A stretch of 10,915 nucleotides of DNA from Acidiphilium sp. CAG:727 (GTDB taxonomy: Bacteria > Bacillota > Clostridia > Christensenellales > Borkfalkiaceae). Shown here in pieces: positions 6,665-10,915 of the stretch. Numbering within the stretch: position 1 is the first letter of the stretch; each line of letters opens with the position of its first letter. The notes under the pieces are model-generated. The model was not told where the DNA came from. It worked only from the letters and a program-made list of their open reading frames with translations, and did no database searches. A program made the translations under genes and the position numbers. The stretch lies in NCBI GenBank assembly GCA_000437515.1, contig FR898476.1, positions 7,349-18,263 of the forward strand. Reading direction: 5' to 3'.

Positions 6665-6907
6665 TTAGCCGATTATGCTTACGTATTCGCACTCGTGTTT
6701 CTTTCGGTCTGCAAGCACGATACATTCAAACTTGCCTCTATCGTAACGAACGTTAAGCGTTTGCCCCGATATGTTCGCAAGCATTTTTTCGAACTCTATC
6801 AGTTCCCGATATCCGGCGACGTTTATCTCTTCGATAACTTTTTCTTCGCTGCCTTCGATATTCTCGCCGAATTCGTTATTTTTGAATTTTCGCCTTAATA
6901 CTTTCAT
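6665..6907 (-). CDS. Small hypothetical protein (80 aa)
   Basis: An 80-residue soluble protein; AAGGAG at 6914-6919 lies 6 bases before ATG. The N-terminus is basic (MKVLRRKFKNN), the middle a helix (YRELIEFEKMLANI), and the C-terminus beta-like (LNVRYDRGKFECIVLADRKK) with two cysteines. No family is recognised. It is the second gene of the leftward operon, behind a 144-base gap that holds hairpins and palindrome copy 2. Confidence 0.65.
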   Translation of the reverse strand: MKVLRRKFKNNEFGENIEGSEEKVIEEINVAGYRELIEFEKMLANISGQTLNVRYDRGKFECIVLADRKKHECEYVSIIG

Positions 6908-7030
6908 TCTTTGCTCCTTTCTCTCATTGTCCCGCCCGCAACACCACTACGAGCGGGAACTAAAGGAGAAATTGCCGATATACGGATTCGCACCGTAAAC
7001 GGTCTTCCGACCGCAAACTCTTACCGGCAT
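6908..7030 (-). other. Intergenic leader with two hairpins
   Basis: The largest gap in the leftward operon. It contains CGGTC-ttcc-GACCG (7000-7013, a GGAA-tetraloop hairpin in the transcript) and TCCCGC / GCGGGA (6930-6958, 17-base loop), followed by the ribosome site of the 80-residue gene. A 27-codon ORF (6947-7030) starts right after the palindrome but has no ribosome site. It may be a regulatory leader or a structured RNA, but I recognise no riboswitch class. Confidence 0.45.
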
Positions 7031-7050
7031 TTTTGTACTCAAATACAAAA
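7031..7050. repeat. 20-bp palindrome, copy 2
   Basis: TTTTGTACTCAAATACAAAA, one base different from the copy at 7368-7387 and in the same orientation. It lies one base past the stop of the first operon gene. It is probably the same protein-binding site and is placed where it could act as an internal operator for the rest of the operon. Confidence 0.75.
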
Positions 7051-7051
7051 T

Positions 7052-7357
7052 TTACTCCGACAAACTGTCAATATCGTCCTCGAACTCGTCGAATACGTTC
7101 TCTATTTCTATCTTCTTACAGATATCCGGAATATCCTGCGGAGTTTTGAAGTCCATTTTATCGCACACGACCTTCCCGTCCTCGAAAAGCATTTTACAGT
7201 TCTTACAACTTCTGCAACGCCATTTCTTCTCTTTCATTGACGTTCCCGCTTTACGCGTACTTCTCTTGATTTCCGGTAACAACAACCATATAAAAGCCAC
7301 CGTTACTACGATAAACAAAACCACCAACAAAACGTTTACAACGATATCCCACACCAT
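7052..7357 (-). CDS. Membrane-anchored small protein with cysteine cluster
   Basis: First gene of the leftward operon; 101 residues. AAAGGAG at 7363-7369 lies 5 bases before ATG. One strongly hydrophobic helix (about 5-27) is followed by a basic segment (KRSTRK) and then a cytoplasmic domain with CRSCKNC (C48, C51, C54), C65 and C80, likely a small zinc ribbon. The C-terminus is very acidic (DEFEDDIDSLSE). No family is recognised. As the gene nearest the regulated promoter it may be an early regulator or membrane sensor; that is inference. Confidence 0.7.
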   Translation of the reverse strand: MVWDIVVNVLLVVLFIVVTVAFIWLLLPEIKRSTRKAGTSMKEKKWRCRSCKNCKMLFEDGKVVCDKMDFKTPQDIPDICKKIEIENVFDEFEDDIDSLSE

Positions 7358-7367
7358 AACTTCTCCT

Positions 7368-7387
7368 TTTTGTACTCGAATACAAAA
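7368..7387. promoter_or_regulatory. 20-bp palindrome, copy 1 (operator-like, operon leader)
   Basis: TTTTGTACTCGAATACAAAA, 18 of 20 bases in perfect dyad. It lies between the leftward promoter and the first gene and overlaps the A-run of its ribosome site, so a bound protein, or the same sequence as an RNA hairpin, could block expression. It is distinct from the AATGACT sites next to it, so a second regulator is likely. Confidence 0.75.
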
Positions 7388-7388
7388 T

Positions 7389-7406
7389 AGTCATTGTTAA
7401 ATGACT
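7389..7406. promoter_or_regulatory. Operator dyad AGTCATT-gtta-AATGACT
   Basis: A perfect 7-bp inverted repeat with 4-base centre, just downstream of the leftward -10 and near the expected start point. The same half-site recurs at 7433-7439 and 7473-7479. Best candidate for the main operator of the neighbouring XRE repressor on the leftward operon. Confidence 0.7.
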
Positions 7407-7416
7407 TTATGGCTGC

Positions 7417-7445
7417 ATTATAGTATATAAAAAATGACTTGTCAA
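7417..7445 (-). promoter_or_regulatory. Leftward operon promoter
   Basis: On the minus strand TTGACA (7440-7445), 17-base spacer, TATAAT (7417-7422): a full-consensus sigma-A type promoter for the long leftward operon. A strong promoter flanked by operators is the usual design where a repressor keeps it silent. Confidence 0.9.
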
Positions 7446-7479
7446 GTATTTTTAATAAAAAAGTTGAAAATAAATGACT
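7433..7479. promoter_or_regulatory. Additional AATGACT operator half-sites
   Basis: AATGACT at 7433-7439 is part of an imperfect 18-bp dyad (AATGACT-tgtc-AAGTATT, 7433-7450) covering the leftward -35. Another AATGACT at 7473-7479 lies in the spacer of the rightward promoter. With the dyad at 7389-7406 this gives three sites around two divergent promoters, so the repressor probably controls both its own gene and the leftward operon. Confidence 0.6.
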
Positions 7480-7492
7480 TTTGTTTTATAAT
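7464..7492 (+). promoter_or_regulatory. Rightward repressor promoter
   Basis: TTGAAA (7464-7469), 17-base spacer, TATAAT (7487-7492), 19 bases before the repressor start. It matches consensus at 11 of 12 positions and contains one AATGACT half-site in the spacer, consistent with autoregulation. Confidence 0.88.
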
Positions 7493-7511
7493 TTTCCAAA
7501 GGAGAAGAGTT

Positions 7512-7865
7512 ATGAATACAAAAATTATCGAACTTAAAAAACTTTTACGCGAAAGAAAAATCACCTATAAAGAACTGTCCGAAAGAACAAACATACCCGA
7601 AGGCACTCTAAAAAATATCTTTTCAGGGTTTACAAAGAACCCCCGAATCGATACTATACAAACAATTGAAAACGCACTCGCGACAGACACAAAAACGTCT
7701 GACGTCAAAATAGTAAATACTTACACTTCAAGCGAAGAAGAAGAAATATTGGATATGTACCGCAAACTTTCAAAAGAAAATAAATCGGTCATATTGAAAA
7801 ATTTTTATATTCTACTTAACCCCGATGAAAGATCTGATTATCAAATCTTGAAAAATATCAAATAA
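7512..7865 (+). CDS. XRE-family (Cro/CI-like) transcriptional repressor
   Basis: 117 residues from ATG 7512, which has AAAGGAG at 7498-7504 and lies just after the rightward promoter; the longer frame upstream would start before the promoter. Residues about 5-58 form an HTH_3/XRE domain, with ITYKELSERTNIPEGTLKNIFSG at about 17-39 covering the two DNA-binding helices and PRIDTIQTIENAL closing the bundle. The C-terminal half is charged and helical and probably dimerises. There is no Ser-Lys peptidase domain, so RecA-stimulated self-cleavage is not expected; induction must use another route, such as an antirepressor or protease. Inferred targets are the AATGACT sites at 7389-7479. Confidence 0.9.
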   Translation: MNTKIIELKKLLRERKITYKELSERTNIPEGTLKNIFSGFTKNPRIDTIQTIENALATDTKTSDVKIVNTYTSSEEEEILDMYRKLSKENKSVILKNFYILLNPDERSDYQILKNIK

Positions 7866-7878
7866 GGAGAGAAAAACT

Positions 7879-8253
7879 ATGAATTTCACACTTCTTGACG
7901 CCACACCACCTGTAAACACAACGTCCGACGCATATTCCCCCGCTCTTGAACCGGTAATAATTATTCTTTGCATTTGGTTGGTTATCAGTATAATCCACAG
8001 TGTCTGTTCTTGGGCAACCCCTTTTCATATATCGGCAATACGCTCAAATCAAGATAAAACGATAAAATTGATGGAACAGCAATTAAAACTTGAACAACAA
8101 AAACTCAAAATAGAAAACCAACGCTTACAACTTGAAATTGAAAAATTAAATTTAGAGAGAGCAAAACAAAATTTGCCGCCTTATATTCCCAAGTCATTAG
8201 ATACAAAACCGACGGCAACTCCCGAACCTAAACAAGAAAAACACGCCGTATAA
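7879..8253 (+). CDS. One-helix membrane protein with coiled coil
   Basis: 124 residues; AAGGAG (7864-7869) overlaps the repressor stop, so it is cotranscribed with the repressor. A short N-terminus is followed by a hydrophobic helix (about 25-43), then a long glutamine/leucine/lysine coiled coil (about 60-98, MEQQLKLEQQKLKIENQRL...) and a proline-rich charged tail. No enzyme motif or family is recognised. A gene expressed together with a lysogenic repressor is often an exclusion, immunity or maintenance function, and a membrane coiled-coil protein would suit superinfection exclusion; that is inference from position alone. Confidence 0.75.
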   Translation: MNFTLLDATPPVNTTSDAYSPALEPVIIILCIWLVISIIHSVCSWATPFHISAIRSNQDKTIKLMEQQLKLEQQKLKIENQRLQLEIEKLNLERAKQNLPPYIPKSLDTKPTATPEPKQEKHAV

Positions 8254-8299
8254 TTTAGTCGCGCGGGCGTATATATCCACGTACGCGAATAAAAAAAAT

Positions 8300-8354
8300 T
8301 AAGACTTTTTTATACACTGCTTATGTTACAAACAGTTACTATAAAAAAGTCTTA
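8300..8354. repeat. Long inverted repeat upstream of the integrase
   Basis: 15-bp perfect arms (TAAGACTTTTTTATA / TATAAAAAAGTCTTA) separated by 25 bases that hold a further 4-bp pair ACTG/CAGT. The AT-rich stem could act as a two-way terminator between the repressor operon and the integrase, since each strand has a T-run inside the arm. It could also be a binding or cruciform site for recombination or replication. Confidence 0.65.
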
Positions 8355-8397
8355 TTCTATTGATTTTTAACCCGATTTTACCGTTTTGTTTTCAATA

Positions 8398-8406
8398 TGC
8401 TATACT
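8398..8406 (+). promoter_or_regulatory. Probable integrase promoter (extended -10)
   Basis: TGC-TATACT, an extended -10 box, 29 bases before the integrase ATG. The -35 region is poor. It is consistent with weak, separate transcription of the integrase. Confidence 0.5.
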
Positions 8407-8435
8407 ATTCTTTATCAACGATAAGGAGTAGTTCT

Positions 8436-9695
8436 ATGAAAACAACCGACAAAATCTATCAGAACGCGCTTGAAATCAATTCAATGTCCTTGCAAATTAT
8501 CGCCTGGATAAACGAAATGCGTTCAAAGCAAGATCAAATCGTCGCTATCCCTACGCGACACACCCCGCAGCCACGTGAAGATTCGGCTATCGCCGAAATT
8601 GCAGATTGTCAACTGAATAATAATTTTCAAGATTTTCTCAAAATGCAGAATGAGGAAATTATGAAAAGAAAATACGGAAAAGGTTCTTATATTAAACGTT
8701 TCAAAAGAAGAAAAGACGGTTCAATTTATACCTATTATCAAGGTTCGTTTATACTCGACGGCAAGCGTATTTGTCTTACCGCTAAAACCCAAAAACAAAT
8801 GATTGAAAAGTTAGACGAACTCTACAAACAAAAAACAACGTCGATTACTACACACTCGACTGAAACGTTAAAAACTTATTCGGAAAATTACGCCCAACGA
8901 AAAACAAGCACGATGACCGAAAGATCCGCTATCGAATGGAAACGACAATTGAATTCAATTATATCGGTTCTCGGTGAAAAACAAATAAACGCAATCACCG
9001 TCGTCGATATCGAAAACTTTCTTATAGCGCAATCGGCAGGAAGAAAAACCAAATTTTACGACGTTCTGAACGGTATCTTCGAAGACGCTATAAGACACGA
9101 TATTATAACGGTAAACCCCGTCAAAAAAACCGACAGACCGAAAGTTATCCAAAAACATAAATACAGAGCATACGAATTTTCGGAACAAAACACAATGATT
9201 CATTCGCTACCCGAAAAATATGCTCGGCTATTCGTATTTTTATGTTGTACGGGACTTCGAATTTCGGAATGTCTTGCTCTCGCTTCGGATGATATAAAGC
9301 CCAACTATATTCACGTAACGAAAATTAAAGATTCGACCACTAACGAAATTTTCTACCAAACGAAAAACGGCGAAGAACGAAAGGTTATCTATCACGAAAG
9401 TTTACGACCGTATATAAACGTAGAATTTTGGCAATCGCTTACACACAGAAAAGTAAGCAGACAATTTCAACCTATATACAGTCAATTCAAAAACGTAAAC
9501 TTACATTCGACAAGACACACCTACGCTTCACTTGCTCACTTCGTAGGAATAGACGACAAAATCATTCAAAATCAACTCGGTCATAAAACGCTCGCTATGA
9601 CGCAAGACACATATACGAACATTATGATACCGGGAGAGAGTATTATACTTTCTTACTTTGAAAAACTGAAAGAGATTATACGTTTTACAAGGTGA
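8436..9695 (+). CDS. int: Tyrosine recombinase / integrase
   Basis: 419 residues from ATG 8436, which has AAGGAG at 8423-8428 with 7-base spacing; an earlier in-frame ATG at 8397 lacks a site and precedes the likely -10. It catalyses site-specific integration and excision through a phosphotyrosine intermediate. Visible catalytic residues are R275 (TGLRISE), H357-x-x-R360 (HSTRHTY), H383 (LGHKT) and Y393 (DTYTNI), a complete R-H-R-H-Y set. Residues about 77-130 form a basic arm-binding domain (KRKYGKGSYIKRFKRR), and about 143-215 the core-binding SAM-like domain. The first 75 residues are an extra helical segment; ATG at 8661 with TGAGG could give a shorter form. It sits next to the 3' end of tRNA-Tyr, its likely target. 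Confidence 0.95.
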   Translation: MKTTDKIYQNALEINSMSLQIIAWINEMRSKQDQIVAIPTRHTPQPREDSAIAEIADCQLNNNFQDFLKMQNEEIMKRKYGKGSYIKRFKRRKDGSIYTYYQGSFILDGKRICLTAKTQKQMIEKLDELYKQKTTSITTHSTETLKTYSENYAQRKTSTMTERSAIEWKRQLNSIISVLGEKQINAITVVDIENFLIAQSAGRKTKFYDVLNGIFEDAIRHDIITVNPVKKTDRPKVIQKHKYRAYEFSEQNTMIHSLPEKYARLFVFLCCTGLRISECLALASDDIKPNYIHVTKIKDSTTNEIFYQTKNGEERKVIYHESLRPYINVEFWQSLTHRKVSRQFQPIYSQFKNVNLHSTRHTYASLAHFVGIDDKIIQNQLGHKTLAMTQDTYTNIMIPGESIILSYFEKLKEIIRFTR

Positions 9696-9791
9696 TTTCG
9701 TCCACAAATCATTACACAAGTTTTTCGCAAAATATAAAAAATCGCCGCTTTTCGCGACGTTACACAGGAAATTGCAACGACAAAACACAAA

Positions 9792-9828
9792 AAAATAAGG
9801 ATAATTCTTTGTGAATTATCCTTATTTT
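9792..9828 (-). terminator. Terminator of the tRNA operon
   Basis: Perfect 16-bp hairpin AAAATAAGGATAATTC / GAATTATCCTTATTTT with a 5-base loop, directly after the tRNA-Tyr CCA and followed on the minus strand by a run of T. Rho-independent end of the tRNA operon. It lies between integrase and tRNA and may contain or flank the attachment site. Confidence 0.85.
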
Positions 9829-9912
9829 GGTGGACAGGGGTGGATTCGAACCACCGAAGTCGGTGACGACAGATTTACAGTCTGTTCCCTTTGGCCGCTC
9901 GGGAACCTGTCC
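9828..9912 (-). tRNA. tRNA-Tyr (GTA)
   Basis: 85 bases including encoded CCA; class II with a long variable arm. The acceptor GGACAGG pairs with CCTGTCC, discriminator A; the anticodon loop reads CTGTAAA with anticodon GTA. Last gene of the tRNA operon and the probable integration target. Confidence 0.96.
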
Positions 9913-9918
9913 GTATAT

Positions 9919-9994
9919 TGGAGCTGGCGATTGGAATCGAACCCACAACCTGCTGATTACAAGTCAGCTGCTCTGCCAATTGAGCTACACCAGC
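9919..9994 (-). tRNA. tRNA-Thr (TGT)
   Basis: 76 bases with encoded CCA. The acceptor GCTGGTG pairs with CGCCAGC (one G-T), discriminator T; anticodon TGT in the loop CTTGTAA. Six bases from tRNA-Tyr, same transcript. Confidence 0.96.
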
Positions 9995-10006
9995 AATATG
10001 AACTAA

Positions 10007-10082
10007 TGGTGCCTTAGGGCGGAATCGAACCACCGACAGAGGGATTTTCAGTCCCTTGCTCTACCGACTGAGCTACCAAGGC
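10007..10082 (-). tRNA. tRNA-Phe (GAA)
   Basis: 76 bases with encoded CCA. The acceptor GCCTTGG pairs with CTAAGGC (one G-T), discriminator A; anticodon GAA in the loop CTGAAAA. Confidence 0.96.
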
Positions 10083-10090
10083 GTATATAT

Positions 10091-10120
10091 TTTTGCCCTT
10101 AAATTTCTTTAAGGGCAAAA
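10091..10120. repeat. Hairpin between tRNA-Asp and tRNA-Phe
   Basis: Perfect 13-bp stem TTTTGCCCTTAAA / TTTAAGGGCAAAA with a 4-base loop. The T-run precedes and the A-run follows the GC core on either strand, the reverse of a terminator, so it is more likely a processing signal in the tRNA precursor. Confidence 0.6.
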
Positions 10121-10122
10121 TA

Positions 10123-10199
10123 TGGCGACCTGGATGGGGTTCGAACCCACGACCTCTAGCGTGACAGGCTAGCGTTCTAACCAGCTGAACTACCAGGCC
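10123..10199 (-). tRNA. tRNA-Asp (GTC)
   Basis: 77 bases with encoded CCA. The acceptor GGCCTGG pairs with CCAGGTC (one G-T), discriminator G as expected for Asp; anticodon GTC in the loop CTGTCAC. Confidence 0.96.
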
Positions 10200-10228
10200 A
10201 TATAATAATGCAAGTGTAAAGTTGTGAG

Positions 10229-10305
10229 TGGTGGGCCTTCTAGGACTCGAACCTAGGACCGGCCGGTTATGAGCCGGCTGCTCTAACCAACTGAGCTAAA
10301 GGCCC
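10229..10305 (-). tRNA. tRNA with CAT anticodon (Met elongator or lysidine-type Ile)
   Basis: 77 bases with encoded CCA. The acceptor GGGCCTT pairs with AAGGCCC, discriminator A; loop CTCATAA with anticodon CAT. It lacks initiator features (its first acceptor pair is matched). The body, GGGCCTTTAGCTCAGTTGG and so on, resembles from memory the Bacillus-type tRNA-Ile2 more than its elongator tRNA-Met, so the C of the anticodon may be modified to lysidine by TilS and read ATA. Identity is not settled. Confidence 0.92.
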
Positions 10306-10320
10306 GTGTCTTTATCGACG

Positions 10321-10396
10321 TGGTCGGGGTGAAGAGACTCGAACTCCCGACCCCAAGGTCCCAAACCTCGTGCGCTACCAACTGCGCTACACCCCG
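10321..10396 (-). tRNA. tRNA-Pro (TGG)
   Basis: 76 bases with encoded CCA. The acceptor CGGGGTG pairs with CACCCCG, discriminator A; anticodon TGG in the loop TTTGGGA. First gene of the six-tRNA operon. Confidence 0.96.
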
Positions 10397-10419
10397 TCAA
10401 CGAATTACAACGCTCGTAT

Positions 10420-10448
10420 ATAATATCATATGAGTTGTACTTTGTCAA
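10420..10448 (-). promoter_or_regulatory. tRNA operon promoter
   Basis: On the minus strand TTGACA (10443-10448), 17-base spacer, TATTAT (10420-10425), ending 23 bases before tRNA-Pro. Strong sigma-A promoter, as expected for stable RNA. It begins 20 bases past the stop of the upstream membrane protein gene. Confidence 0.88.
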
Positions 10449-10467
10449 GCGTTTTTTTGATAATTTG

Positions 10468-10915
10468 TCAAAGTTTTTTTTCGACCGCTTCCGCCTCGTC
10501 TTCAAGTTCTTTTTTGACGCTTTCCACCGTTGCGACCTGCAACGAACAAACTCCGTTTTCCGCCGCAATTTCGCGCTTTTTCTTTATTTCGCATACTATC
10601 AACTCTATAATCGGAAGCGCGAATTGAGCGCAATAAAGTCCGCCAAGACAATACGTACAGGTTCTATACGCGGAAAGCCTGCCGACACTGCTTAAAGCGA
10701 AGCACACCGACGCGGATACAAGCGACAGAGCGGCAAAAAACACTATCCCGCTCTTTCTTTCGCCGTAAAACTCGTCGCCGCCGAACGCGATTTTCGCCGA
10801 ATAGTACGTTACGAGCAGACTTAAAAGCATAAGCGCGATCGATATAATTATTCCGAAAGTACCTGAAACGGCGTTGAGTTTCGCCGTTCTTTCGCCGACG
10901 AAGTCGCCCGCGCCG
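10468..10915 (-). CDS. Polytopic membrane protein, C-terminal part (start outside window)
   Basis: The frame is open to the window edge, so the ATG at 10828-10830 is internal and the visible part is 148 residues. It shows three hydrophobic helices: one around GTFGIIISIALMLLSLLV, one around GIVFFAALSLVSASVCFAL and one around TCTYCLGGLYCAQFALPIIE. A charged helical tail ends VEKKL. Several cysteines sit in or near the third helix (CTYCLGGLYC). No family is recognised. It is presumably a host chromosomal gene, since it lies on the far side of the tRNA operon from the integrase. Confidence 0.75.
   Translation of the reverse strand, partial: GAGDFVGERTAKLNAVSGTFGIIISIALMLLSLLVTYYSAKIAFGGDEFYGERKSGIVFFAALSLVSASVCFALSSVGRLSAYRTCTYCLGGLYCAQFALPIIELIVCEIKKKREIAAENGVCSLQVATVESVKKELEDEAEAVEKKL

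Larger units (their letters stand above)
1..9827. mobile_element. Integrated element, right part (left end outside window)
   Basis: Seen: a tyrosine recombinase whose stop lies about 130 bases from the 3' end of a tRNA-Tyr gene, a divergent repressor/operon switch next to it, and one long operon of small unfamiliar genes running away from the tRNA. Known: integrative elements and temperate phages commonly insert at tRNA 3' ends with the integrase beside the attachment site. Inferred: the right boundary lies in or near the tRNA-Tyr 3' end or its terminator (roughly 9791-9840). I looked for a second copy of the tRNA-Tyr 3' end further left and saw none, so the left boundary should lie outside the window. 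The class (phage, satellite, ICE/IME) cannot be settled because no packaging, conjugation or replication hallmark gene is visible. Confidence 0.75.

Noticed and set aside
6646..6666. Small CGCC-CGTG-GGCG hairpin followed by TTTT on the plus strand
   Set aside because: Stem is only 4 bp and no plus-strand gene precedes it, so a terminator call is not supported.
6947..7030. 27-codon ORF on the minus strand right after palindrome copy 2
   Set aside because: No ribosome site before its ATG, and the sequence is better explained by hairpins in an intergenic leader; kept only as a remark.
7368..7387. LexA or CIRCE site identity for the 20-bp palindrome
   Set aside because: It does not match the Gram-positive LexA box or the HrcA CIRCE sequence; the regulator is left unnamed.
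9760..10017. Short ORFs overlapping the tRNA genes on both strands
   Set aside because: They are translations of tRNA sequence.
1..10915. CRISPR array or rRNA gene
   Set aside because: No regularly spaced repeats and no recognisable rRNA segments on either strand.

Overview
The window looks like Bacillota (probably an uncultured clostridial) chromosome carrying most of one integrated mobile element. The signs are consistent AGGAG-type ribosome binding sites, textbook TTGACA-17-TATAAT promoters, tRNA genes with encoded CCA, and Firmicute-style protein families. The lineage is an inference from style; there is no rRNA or marker gene.

Right part (about 9828-10915) is host: a six-gene tRNA operon read leftward (Pro-TGG, a CAT tRNA, Asp-GTC, Phe-GAA, Thr-TGT, Tyr-GTA). 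It has its own consensus promoter and a hairpin terminator, and is preceded by the 3' part of a membrane protein gene. The element abuts the 3' end of tRNA-Tyr, and a tyrosine recombinase (8436-9695) sits just inside. This is the usual arrangement for a tRNA-targeting integrative element. The other end is not in the window.

Centre (7052-8436) is a lysogeny-type switch. A small Cro/CI-like (XRE) repressor and a one-helix coiled-coil membrane protein are read rightward. Back to back with them is a perfect-consensus leftward promoter for a long operon. AATGACT operators lie in and around both promoters, and a second, different 20-bp palindrome sits at the leftward operon's leader and recurs twice further into the operon.

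Left part (1-7357) is one leftward, tightly packed operon of 13 genes (plus one partial), many with 4-7 nt start/stop overlaps. The promoter-proximal half holds soluble, DNA-metabolism-like proteins: two related proteins with a shared helical motif flank a small protein and a PcfJ-like protein. The distal half changes character: a 41-residue protamine-like arginine-rich protein missed by ordinary ORF cut-offs, a two-repeat YPSGK protein, two single-pass anchored ectodomain proteins (one with tail-fibre-like repeats) and a lipoprotein. This half reads like a virion or cell-surface module. No terminase, portal, relaxase, FtsK/T4SS ATPase or replication initiator is visible, so phage, satellite and ICE/IME remain open; I lean towards an unrecognised virus-like or satellite element.

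The points most worth a second look are the arginine-rich ORF with its membrane-anchored neighbours, the three copies of the 20-bp palindrome (one inside a coding sequence), and the junction at 3023-3070. There the only TAG stop of the window separates two ORFs lying in the same frame.
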